This document shows, piece after piece, positions 24,998 through 37,700 of a stretch of DNA of 64,000 bases (position 1 is its first letter; each line of letters begins with the position of its first letter). The notes beneath the pieces are model-generated. The model did not search any database. It saw only the letters and a list, made by a program, of their open reading frames with translations, and was not told where the DNA came from. A program made the position numbers and the translations under genes. The stretch covers positions 3,702,023 to 3,766,022 of the forward strand of contig CM055877.1 in assembly GCA_029582165.1 (NCBI GenBank). The letters are read 5' to 3'. Origin of the DNA: Portulaca oleracea. Taxonomy: Eukaryota > Streptophyta > Magnoliopsida > Caryophyllales > Portulacaceae.

Positions 24998-25651
24998 GTT
25001 CTAGGAATCCTTATTCTCAATTTTTGTATGTCAATAATGTCTACATTATTTTTAGATTTTGATGGTCTAAAAAGAATAAAAATGTTATTCTTTTGGGACA
25101 TCACCAAGTTAGATTTTGACTTACATTTATTTGAAAATGTAGCACAACACTCTCCCACGATTTTTAATGAATTTATAATGTTTGTTCTAAATTTTTCGAT
25201 ATTTTTACGATTTTTTCACTTTTATTCCTTTAAAGAAATCATAATAATTGCTCAGATTTTCAGAAAAATAATTTAAAAATTGTTTTAGCAACTATGCTTT
25301 GTAACCTTTCTGAGGGTAGGAATGAAAAAAAAAAACAATACGGGGTATGAATGAAAAAAATAAAAACAATATGAGACAGGAATGAAAGAAAATAAAAAAA
25401 AAATTGTAGAGATAGATTTCGTGCCACTAGAATACAATTTTCATTTTTTTTTAACCACCAAAATTCAAAAACAAAGCAGAAATTATCGTCATACATAAAA
25501 AAACTGAAAATAGATATTATTATAATTATATATATATATGCGCGCTTATACGCGGGAGAGGGAACCCATATCAATATGAAGTGATATGGTTTTGGTGATA
25601 AAGTAAGGATATTACTGTCATTAATTCTGTTGTCTATCAGGCAGTCTCCTA

Positions 25652-25664
25652 TATATATAAATAA
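25652..25664 (+). promoter_or_regulatory. Probable TATA box of the oxidosqualene cyclase gene
   Basis: tatatataaataa lies about 60 bp before the ATG at 25722. It fits a plant TATA box with a short 5' UTR. No other promoter element can be named with confidence. Confidence 0.5.
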
Positions 25665-25721
25665 ATGTAAGAAAGGTTCATATGTTTTGAGTAAATACCC
25701 CAAAAAGAAAGAAAAGCAAAA

Positions 25722-28700
25722 ATGTGGAGGTTGAAGATAGGAGAAGGAAAGGACGATCCATGGCTGGTGAGTGTGAATAATCACGTCGGCCGCCAACACT
25801 GGCAGTTTGACCCGGAGGCTGGAACGCCGGAGGAGTGTGCCGAGATCGAGAGACTGAGGGAGGAGTTCAAGAGGAATAGATTCAATGTGAAGCAAAGTGC
25901 AGACCTCCTCATGCGAATGCAGGTATAACTTACAACTAAGAGAGCGTTTGGTAAGAAAGATTTCTCTGGAAAAAATTTCCCTTAGCCCCCCCTAAGGAAA
26001 AAGTTTCCTAGGAAAATAGAGAAAGTAGTGGGCCACCGTGAAATTTTTCCCAAGGTCAGGTCACACCCAAATATGGGGAAAATAAGTCAACCTGGGAAAA
26101 TTGACCATTTCCCCAGGGTTATTGACCAACCAAACGCACCTTAAACCAAGTGAAATGTGTTTCGTCTTATTATTAAAAAATATTATCATTTATTAAATTT
26201 ATATTATCCTATATTAAGTTTCATGAGTACTACGTCCATGTTTTTAGGAAAATTGGACTTAAATAAGCGTAATTAATTGTTAGTATTGAAACAGCGTTAA
26301 GCGGGTATACTATATATCACCGAATTGTTTCAAGTTAATCATTCAATTTTCAATCTCAATGCTATATTTGAGATTAAAAAGCTCGTACTTGGACCTTGGG
26401 ATGGGCTGACTGGCAGGGTTGTGCTACCGACACTGTTATTTTGATGAAATTAGAATGCTCAAAGCAGCATTACAACTATCAGTTTAAGCTTTTGATTGAA
26501 ATGATTCCATATGGTATCAGAGCCAGACCTGAGCAAGAGGTCTCAGGTTTGAACCTCAGCATCCACTATATTTATTTGTGCAAGGTGAATTGCAACATTC
26601 ACACTTCAAGACAAAAGCCATTCGCGTCAAGGGGCATATTAGAGTATAAAATCATTATTGGGCCTACAATTATCAGCTTAAGCTTTTGGTTGAAATGGTT
26701 CTACATAATCATTATCTTTTCATTTTACTCTTAAAAAATTTATTGCATAAAACACCAAAATTGATTAAATTAAATATATTTTAATAATTTTCTACTATCA
26801 CATTTGTTTTTACAACCTTAACTTTAGCCTAGTCCATCAAAATGACTGATAAAAAAAACATGGGGTAGTATAGTTGAAGTATAATACTTGTTAGTGGTGA
26901 TAAAAAAAAGTACAGTACTATTAATTATAAACTGTATAAATTATCTTATTTATTTATTTATTTATATTTATAGTGTCACTTATAAAAAGTATCTTATGGG
27001 TTGAGTTGATTAAATTAAAGTGTCATTTATAAAATAGATCAGTAAATATTATATATTGCAAGATATTTTACTGTTTAAAAGCAATATGATGAAATGAAAT
27101 GGGCCTAGTTTACACCTACACACAACTTAAACACGTAAACAAATTGGTTTTATTGTTGCTAATTAATGTCTCCTAGTATATTTTTGGATGAAATTTTTTC
27201 ATATTATATTATATCAAGAATTATAACAATGTTTGTCATAGTATTTTTTTTATTAATTTAATAATAACGATTTTATATAATAAATTATTAAATTATTAGT
27301 TACCTTTTTTTTATAATTTGACAATATAAAAACTTAGAGGAAAAATTATTTTTTTAGGAAAAAGAGGGAAAAATATTTTAGAAATGAAAGAATGCTACCC
27401 TCTCGTTCCAAAATAATTATCTCTTATATTTTCTCATGTTTATTCAATAATTTCTCACTTAATATTTTATTAAAGAATTTTAATTTTATGTTTTTTCTAT
27501 ATTATTTTTGACTATAAATATAATGGTACTAATTTTATATGATAAATCCTTATACATACTGAAAAGTTAACAATCAAAATTTTCGAAAGAAAAATGTAAT
27601 CACGTACCCTTAAATAAAATTGGAAGTCGTATATTATTGTGCGATTGTGACATTCAGAGTGGCCTGAACTATGTAGAGATTGACAAAGCAAGTAAGCAAA
27701 TTATTGAGCGAAACGTCAGTATAAACATGACTTGTGAAATGTGTACTTGGGTAGAGATTGGCGTATATCTGTTTATTTGGACAATTAGGTCATGTTCGTT
27801 TTTGCTCTTTGTAAACTGCAGTACCACAGCATACCGCAGTTTGCCACAACTCACCATACTTTATCACAAATCATTACTTTTTTTCTCTTCTCACTTTTCT
27901 CCTCTACTTTTTACATTCTCTCTCCTCACCTACCCCACATACCCCACCCCACCCCACCACACCTCACCACTAGACCTGGCAATTTCCGACCCGACCCGAT
28001 AACCCGACCCGAACCCGCCCGAAATTTCTGGGGTTTGAACACAATTTTTTCAACTAAACCCGAAGTATACCGAACCCGAAAATTAGCGGGTCAAACCCGA
28101 CCCACCCGTTTGATCCGAAAATTTAACTTTTTGAGTTAAACTTTATTAAAATTTGTGACTTTGCATTCAAATTTTTAACTATTAAACTATAAGCGCAACT
28201 TATTTATTTGTTATTTCTCTTATTTAAGTTAACATAGTTACAATAATCTATCGTTGCTAGAAGATAATCATATTTTATTATGTATATTGTACAAAAAGTA
28301 GTATTTAGAGACCATTTTTTAAAAAGAAAAAGCGAAAAAAGGTCGCAATTATAACCCGTTGGGTTGACCCGAAACCGAAATACACCGCCCGTATTTTCCC
28401 GAACCCGAAATACACCGGACCCGTATTTACCTGAACCCGATATACGCCCGACCCGAAACCGCCCGCCCGACCGAATTGACAGGTCTACTCACCACACCAT
28501 TCCGCAAAATACCGCAGAAAAGAACAAGGTCTTATAAGTTATATCAAATATAGAACTGTGTTCTTTGAGTGATTATAGAAAAGTTGGATAAATAAAGATA
28601 GATAGGTTTTGTATAGATTAATTAGGTAAGTCATGTAAAAGTAATTAAGGTAATCTTTTCTTTGCTATTGGTATAATGCGGAAACAGTGTGATACGGTGA

Positions 28701-31700
28701 AATTTGTGAAAATTTTGGTAAAGTGTGAAATGTATGGTAAAATTTGTGGAAATTGTGATTGATGTGGTAGGTGAGAAGAGAGAATATGAAAAGTAGAAGA
28801 GAAAAGTGAGGAGAAAAAAGAATGAAGAGATAATATTGGTAATTAAGTGCGGCGTGGTGGGGTGAAGTATGGTAAAAATTAAAGAGTGCGATATGGTATG
28901 ATTCCGCACCGCAACCTACCGCAAAAACTTTGATATACAAAGTACTCCCTCCTTCCCATTTTATTTGTCACTCTAAACATAATTTCAAAAACCAAAAAAA
29001 CTTCCATCTACATTAGTTTAGCTTATTGGAAATGTAGAAATTTTAAATAAAATGGTGAATAAAAAATAAAAAAGGTGAATAAGCTTAATTTGATAAACTA
29101 GTAATTAATGTGTTATTAAAATTATAAAGTGACAAATATTATAGAAAAAAATTAATTAAAGTGACAAATAATATGAGAAAGATAGAGTATTATATAGAAA
29201 ATTACATTCCTATAATGCCACGTGGAAAAATGATCATATCAAATAAATTCCAACCAACACAATAACAACAAACTTAGAGCATCTGCAATGGTGAGTTTTA
29301 ATTCAACTCACTGCTGACGTGGCATGAAACGAGAACGGAATGAGGTCGTATAGGACATTTCAGTTGTGAGAATGAGACTCGTCTCGCGAGAATCTCGCTT
29401 TCAAACTCGCAAGACGAGTTTGAAAGCGAGTTTAAAATATTAATATTTTAATAATATTTTTTTCTCTTTCCTCCTCCACCTCATTTTTTCAATATAACCA
29501 AATTAATTATATTCTTAAGTGGGACCGATTTACTTTTTTTAATTAATATAAGTCAAACTCATTCTCACCATTGGAAATCTAGCTAAATAAAAGGTTAAAT
29601 TTGTACTCTTCCACAGATTCCACGTCATACAATTAGTCAAACTCAAACTCACCATTGCGGGTACTCTTATATGATAGGGATTTTATCCAAAATTTAATAA
29701 TTTTAACTTATTCTAATGAAGACATTTTTAAAACTCGACCAATAAGGACCGGATATGGTTTGCTTTAAAGGCTCACCGGCAGCTTTGAAAAATTGAATGG
29801 TGAAGATGGGTTGCATTCATTACCTTTTTTTTTTTTTTTGGATAGTTGGGTTGGATTATATTAATTAATTCTGTTGCAGAATTGAATTTGAACTAGACAG
29901 GGGCGGAGAAGTGAGTGACACGTTCGGTTCAACCCATACCGACGTCGGTCCGAAAATAATTAATTCAACCGCTCTTCCAGTTTAACTCAAGTCCACTTCA
30001 TAATTATTTTTTCGGTTTTGCTATATGTCGCATAAGTCGATAAATAAAGAATCTTATCCACCAAATATATTAGAAACTTTACCTATGTATGTTAAAAGTA
30101 TAATTATATTATCTCTTTATTTAGATTTTACATAATTAACTACTACATTCATTTCTAAGGCCCTCTAAATTTCATGGGTATCTTGGGTTAGGTAATTAAT
30201 TACCGAAAGTTACCAAAAATTACCAAAAGTTACCGAAATTTACCCAATAAAAATTAACATTTATTTATTAAACATTTTAGACTGCCATATTTTTAATACT
30301 TATCAAAAGTTTACTCATATCAAAAGTTACCAAAAATTACCAAAAATTACCAAAAGTTACCAAAATTCAACATTTACCATACCACAACTTACCTACCAAA
30401 TTTACAGGCCCTAAATAAGTGTCAATTTGACTATACTTTGACTGTTGATCGCTAAAAAACTACAATATAGAATTAACATCGTTGTAACTTTTAATACAAT
30501 ATATTTCTATCGATGGTAATTTCATGTTATAACTCACTGTAATTTGTGAGTAATCAATAGCTAAAATATAATTAAATTGACACTTATTAAACATGGAGAT
30601 AGTACGTTCATATCCCTAAAATCTTATGTTCTTGTTTTTTATGGAAAAAAAATCTTATACTCTTATCCCTGAAATTAAATATTTTTTTATATTAAAAAAT
30701 GTTGATATTGAGATAGGATATGAAAATTTTAAAAAAAATTGAATGTCAATGTTATAATTACGCTAGAGTTTCGTTCCTACTTTCTAATCGCACAATATAA
30801 TTACGCAATATTAGTTTGTGCACGGGTGTCAAATTTTAAAGTAAATGTAACTACAAAAAATTAAAAACACCAAATGTAGATGTCAAAAGTTTGCATGTAT
30901 TGCTCACTAAAAACAACAAATTTAAATCTATAACATCCAAATTGTCTATGAGAATGCTTCAACTATTATTTATCTCGTAAGCGAGATTGTCAAATTCTTC
31001 TCCTTTAACTGAACAAACAAAATCGATCTTCACTTCTTCATACTGATTTGTATATTTTTTATTATTTTATTTTCATATATCTTATCTTTATTTTTAATTT
31101 TTAAAAATATAAATGAAAACTATGAAAAGTAAAGAAAATACCAAAATGTATTGTCATTTAAATATTGATTAAGATGATTGTTTGCCCTAAAAACAAGGCA
31201 TTGATTATTTGAGTTAGGCAAGTAAAAAGAACATTACAACTCTGAATTACCGCCTTTTTATTTTATAATTTTTGTATTTGAAGATATTAAAATTTAATTT
31301 TTCAATAGGGTATGTTACGTTATATGGGTTATAAAGGATTGAATGTGAAATAAAATTTATTATAATTACGAGATATTGAAAACAATTTATGCAAACTCAA
31401 TAAAAATACGGAAAAATTTATATGAATGAATCAACTAAAAAGATTTCGATGAGGCACGGCAAGTGACCACATTTTTTTTGTACGGAGAATTGGGAACAAT
31501 TTGGATGGTTGAATTTGCAATTTTGGCAAAAAGAATCTACAATATATTATAGTATAAGTAAAAGATATATATGAAAATGATGGTAAAAAGATTAAATCAT
31601 ACAACTTGTCGAAATTCTATTAATTGAATTATACGAAATAGTGTTTATCTAACAAAGTACATATTAAAAATCACACATAACTCATATAACACAATACTAA

Positions 31701-34700
31701 TTCGGCTATGAAAACCATACATATAGGCATATATATTAATATAATACAACATAAATTGAAGGGGGAAGATACTATACCTTAGTTCAATAGTAGATACATA
31801 TGTAAAGTAACACAATTTTGTAGAGAATTATATAATGATAATATTATTTTAGTTTAATAGGATAACATAGTATAAAATGGAAAATGAAGGTGATATGAGT
31901 TTATAGATGAAGAGAACTACAATTGGAGATAATTCTATCATTAAATTAGATTCGCAAATATTGACTTTGTTTGTAGAAAGAATAATATCCACAATTATCT
32001 CATTTTTCATATAATAATAACAATAATTATTATTATTATATGATAAATGAGATCATTGTACAAACCATGAATAGTCCATGAGTGCAATATGTTATATGCT
32101 TCTTGAGCACGTGCTCTAAATATGATCATTGTTTACTTTCAATAACACAATTGTTCATTCATTCCTATCTGTTGTTAACTCTGAATGGCGTAATTGTTCA
32201 CTCATACCTATCCGGAGCACATGTTCCAAGTGCATATAATACGTGAGTTCTGATAGGTTTGATAAAATGACAGTTGAGGAGAGAGAATTCCGGCATTGTA
32301 TTGCCTCCGGCAGTGAAATTGGAGAAGGGAGAAGAGATAAATGAGGAAGCAGTGACCATAACGTTAAGGAGAGCCATCAACTACTTCTCTACAATTCAGG
32401 CACATGATGGGCATTGGCCTGCTGAATCTGCTGGTCCATTATTTTTCCTTCCTCCTCTTGTAAGTTCCTTTCTTCTTATTCATACAACCTTATTTATTTC
32501 TCTACTTCTTTTATCATAATTAATGTTGAATATATCTTGCAATATATGAAAAGACGGCTATGTATCAAATTTAGTTATTATTGAGAATTATGGGTGTTAA
32601 ATTTATTAAAGTTAATAAATACCCGCACGCTGCACCGGCTTGAAGTAAATACCCGCTCATTACTTTGGCTAATTTTAGATAAGTGCACAGCTGGGTATCA
32701 TAAAAGTAAGAAGGGTAACGAGTGTATTTCATTTTAGAAGTACACGAAAATTTAAAAGTATAATTGTTAATTAATTGTTGAACCTTATAGCTAGATATAT
32801 AAATTATTCTATTGTTCCCAATTTAAGTTTTTGAATCATGGCTCTATAAAGATGATCATGATTTAGATCCCTGTTCTTTTATTAGGTTGAATATAACTCT
32901 CCCAACTTATTCTAACTTATTGAAACATATCCAAACTTAACCAAACTTAACACAATTTCCCAAAAAGAATCCACTCTAAAAACATAATTCCCCAATAAAG
33001 CATAATCACTTATCCCAACCTATCCTAATATATCCTAACTTATCCATCCAAACCTGAAAATAACTCAACTGAGAATTGAGCCTTAAAATATTAATAAAAG
33101 AATTATATATATTCTAAAGTGTTACCCCTATTTCATTTTATTCGTCGTTTGTTCCAGTGACAATCTTCAATATTATATTTGTGATCAATATTTTCTTATC
33201 AATATATTTTCTCAAAAATATAATATTGGACTTTTATGAAAGTATGTACGCTTTACTATAAATTTAACAGTGGTAGCTAAAATAATGTAATTAAGGTTAT
33301 ACTTTTATGAAAGAAATTATATTTGTGATCAATATTTTCTACGAATATAATTCAATATTTTTAAAAGTTTGGTAAATGTTTCAGGTGATGGCCCTGTATA
33401 TTACGGGAACAATGGACAACATTTTATCTGTAGAACATAAAAAAGAGATAAAGCGGTACATATATAATCACCAGGTATTATTATGATACACACAATATAT
33501 TATATATATTATGGTACATCTTCATTCTTGAATGGATGTTTGTTATGATAATTTAATTTGATTTTAGAATGAAGATGGAGGGTGGGGACTTCATATAGAA
33601 GGTCACAGCACCATGTTTGGGTCAGCACTGAGCTACATTGCTTTAAGGTTGCTCGGAGATGGTCCAAATGGAGGCGACGACAATGCTGTCGAAAGGGGTC
33701 GGCAATGGATCCTTAATCATGGTGGTGCCATTGGCATTCCTTCTTGGGGAAAGTTCTGGCTTACGGTTTGATTCTCTCTCTCATTTCAGTTTATGTAAAT
33801 CAATATGGTTTGAAAATTCATGTAGAACACCGGAAATGGGATCAAGATGACCAACTATTTTACTGAGTTTTTTGCATTTTCGATCCTGAAATATAGGGTA
33901 ATTTATTTCTAAACTCTTGGTTTTCAACATTAATTTTTTAGACCCTAAAGTTTGTAGGTTGAAAGAAAAGGATCCAAAAGTTTGTGGGTTGAAAAAGACC
34001 CGTTTCTTGTTTTTTTTTTCTTTCCATGTTTGAATTTTTCTTCCGATTAGCGTTAAACTTGAAGACTAAGGTTAAAACTGATATTAAAGCTATAATAAAC
34101 TTCTCTTATTCATGTCGGGGCTACTTAGACCCCTAGGTGTATTATAGCTTCAATATCAATTTTAACCATAGTCCTAAAGTTTGACATCAATCGAGAGTGA
34201 AATTCAAACATGGGAGGAAAACAAAGAACGAGATAGGAGTCTTTTTCTTTAGCCCACAAACTTTAAAGTCTTTTTTTATTTAGCCTACAAACTTTAGGGT
34301 TCAAAAATTAACGTTGAAAACCAAGAGTTCAAAAAAATGCAGACAACCCAACATCTTGGCAGCTCTCTCTTTTGGTACAATCTGAATATCTGGTAGGAAT
34401 GATTTGTAGAAATCCCCAGTTAACATTATTTTTTGGGTTTATTAATGTAGGTGCTTGGTGTGTATGAATGGGAAGGGTGCAACCCCATGCCCCCTGAGTT
34501 TTGGTTGCTCCCTAAAATATCTCCTGTTCATCCTGGTTAGTTTCATATTCTCTAATGTTCATAATATTTTTTTCATTCTCTTCTTTTTATATAATCCCGA
34601 GTCATGATTGAACATCCAACGTAACATTATATTGCAGGAAAAATGCTGTGTTATTGTAGGCTGGTGTATATGCCTATGTCATACTTATATGGTAAGAGAT

Positions 34701-37700
34701 TTGTTGGTCCAATCACTTCACTTGTTCAGTCATTGAGAAAAGAGCTCTATGTTCAATCTTACCACGACATCAACTGGAACAAGGCAAGAAACACTTGTGC
34801 TAAGGTACATCTCATTCCTAATCCCACATTTTTCAAAGGGCGCCTTTAGTAACCCATATATTATCAAATAGGTCATATTTATCATGGTCAGTTTAATAAT
34901 ACCACTTCTCCCTAATCTGTAAAGATTACCATTGGTTATCCTTGAGATATGGATCCAGTGAACGGGCCAAATTTACCAGGAATTTAAGAAAAATGTTACT
35001 AATTATCAATGATAGGGCTCAACGACTTTGATGGAAATATTAGTTTACAAAATGGAAATATGATAAATCACTTGTATTTCTGGGTACACAGGAGGATCTT
35101 TACTATCCGCACCCAATGGTGCAAGACATGCTGTGGGGATTCCTTCACCACTTTGCGGAGCCAGTCTTAAACCGGTGGCCCTTCTCCAAGCTTAGAGACA
35201 GGGCCATGAAGGTTGCTATGGAACATGTACATTATGAGGACCAAAATAGCAGATATCTCTGTATTGGTTGTGTTGAAAAGGTTCTCTACCATATTTACTT
35301 ATTTAGTTATTTATTGTCTTCGTTCCTTATTAATTGTTGTCTTAATTTATGTGTTGGTCAAACTTTAAAATGATTGTTGTATATAGGTTTTATGTTTGAT
35401 TGCATGTTGGGTAGAAGATCCAAATTCGGAAGCATTCAAGAGACACCTTGCTAGAGTACCAGATTACTTTTGGGTGGCAGAGGATGGTATGAAGATGCAG
35501 GTATAATTATACATTCCTGTGTTTACCAACCAGAAGTTGTAGGAAAGTACCCATGTTTGATTTTTACTTGGTAATTGAAATTGGAAAATGAAAATAAAAA
35601 TAAATAGAGAAATTAATTCTGAATTGTGAAAATGGGTGGGATGCAGAGCTTTGGGAGCCAGTCTTGGGATGAAGCCTTCGCTATCCAAGCAATTTTGGCA
35701 AGTGGTCTAGTTCAAGAGTATGCACCTACACTTAGAAAAGCTCATGATTTTCTCAAAGACTCACAGGTAATATCTTTCTTTCTGTTTAATAAGTTTTATG
35801 TGAGACTATCTCTCAATAAATATATTATGAGACGCACAATGAATTAAAAAGTCATTCCAATATTACCAAATCTTGCTCTTTTTTCTTCGGTTGGTAAAAT
35901 ATGATTACGGTTAAGTTGGTAAAGTATGGTTAGTATGGTTAAGAGGTGATTAAGTTTGGTAAAATGTTCATAGAGTGGATAAAGGTGGAAACATGTTTAT
36001 AATTTTTAATAAGGTGTTTTGAGTAGGAAAGTCATGTCAATCACCTTGCTTATTAAATATATGAATTTTTAAACATATATTATATATAAAGTGGATAAAG
36101 GTAAAAACATGTGGTTGACTAAAAGTTATTAAATATAGTTAGTGCAATTAAAGTTAATCAACCACAGAAAACAGTCACAGTAGAATATAAAAAATGTTAA
36201 CTTAAAAGGGGTTCATATCACGATAGTTCTGCATGAGACAATCTCACCTTAGAATGTGGACTCTCTATAGGCTACCCATTAAACATTAGACTTGATGGTA
36301 GATATGAAGAAGATTAATTGTTGTGAAACAGGTGAGGGAGAATCCTTCAGGAAATTTCAGAGAAATGTATAGGCATATTTCAAAAGGGGCATGGACTTTT
36401 TCAATTCAAGACCATGGATGGCAGGTCTCTGATTGCACTGGAGAAGGACTCAAGGTAACCCCAAATTTACAACATATTTTTCTTCTCTATATACACCATG
36501 TTTCTGAAGGTTATAAAAAAAGATAAAAAATAACACTATGGTTAAATTAATTTACAGGCAGCAATATTACTGTCACAAATATCCCCAGACATTGTTGGAG
36601 AAAGACTTGAAAAGGAACGCCTGTATGACGCTGTAAATGTCATCCTTTCTCTACAGGCAAGAGCACTTCAAACTATATTTTCTAAATAAAAATATGTTAA
36701 AGTTTTATTATTTATTTATCTATCATTTATCCACGTTCAGTATATTTAATATCATAATTATTCCACTTTGAAAATTGTTAACAAAATATTTGAGTAAAAT
36801 ATAACATAATTATGTTATTGAATTTTCGTCGATACAAAATTAATTTTATATTTTAAAGCTTATTCTATTATGGTCAAGAAAAGGTTTTAAAAAAATGTAA
36901 TCTCACATTAATTATAATAGTTGTAATAGTATCTTTCAATTGTGCACTAATTATTTAGAGTTGGAAGTGGTTAGGAGTAGCCAAACCATCTAAATATCGT
37001 TTAAGTATGAATTTTTCTGAGGTAATTTCAGTTTAATATTTTTTTGGAAAAGCCAAAGGCTTAAAAGTGGGTTTTTTGCTTCTTGGACCTTGTATTTTGG
37101 GGTATTTACAATCTGGACCTCCATGTTTCAAAGTTTACAATTTGGACCCTATACTTTGTTTCCGGCAACAATTTGGACATAATTAGAGGGGTCCGGCCAA
37201 AAGAGGCCCTTATTGTAGTTTGATTGATTTTTCCTTCTAAAGTTGCCCCTTAATTATTTCTGAACTTCCAAATTTACCCTTCATTTATTCGGTTTTCTGG
37301 GAGTTTGGAGTTGAATAGTCACTAAGGGTGGGATATGCGTATGGGCTGTGAAATTGAAGTCTTCAGCCTAGTCAATTTCAAAAGGAAATCCAAAATAAAT
37401 GAATAAATGAAATAAGGGTAAATCGGTCAGTTTATGCAAGATTTCGGTCTTCACCGGAGTCAAACTTCACTTTGGGCTAAATTTTTTGGGTCCATATATA
37501 TTGTATAGGGTCCAAATCGTAAACTTTGAAACATGAGGGTCCAGATTGTAAATACCCCAAAATACAGGGTCCAAAAAGCAAAAAACCCTTTAAAAATTCA
37601 CAAAAACCAGCAAAACAACCTTACAAAACAGTAAACAACCCACTTCAAAAGACAAAAAGCCTATAATGAAAACTGTTAAAATTTCAATTTAATATAAATA

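Noticed and set aside
24917..25276. 119-codon ORF upstream of the cyclase
   Set aside because: Its start is a translated (TA)n repeat and the rest is AT-rich hydrophobic noise.
26500..26560. tRNA-like stretch tggtatcagagccagacctg...ggtttgaacct
   Set aside because: It does not fold as a full tRNA; the first 12 bases are the retroelement primer binding site and short LTR-like repeats surround it.
27971..28487. Interstitial telomere repeats (cccgaccc/aaccc words)
   Set aside because: The words are not the CCCTAAA telomere unit, and they sit subterminally in a repeated MITE.
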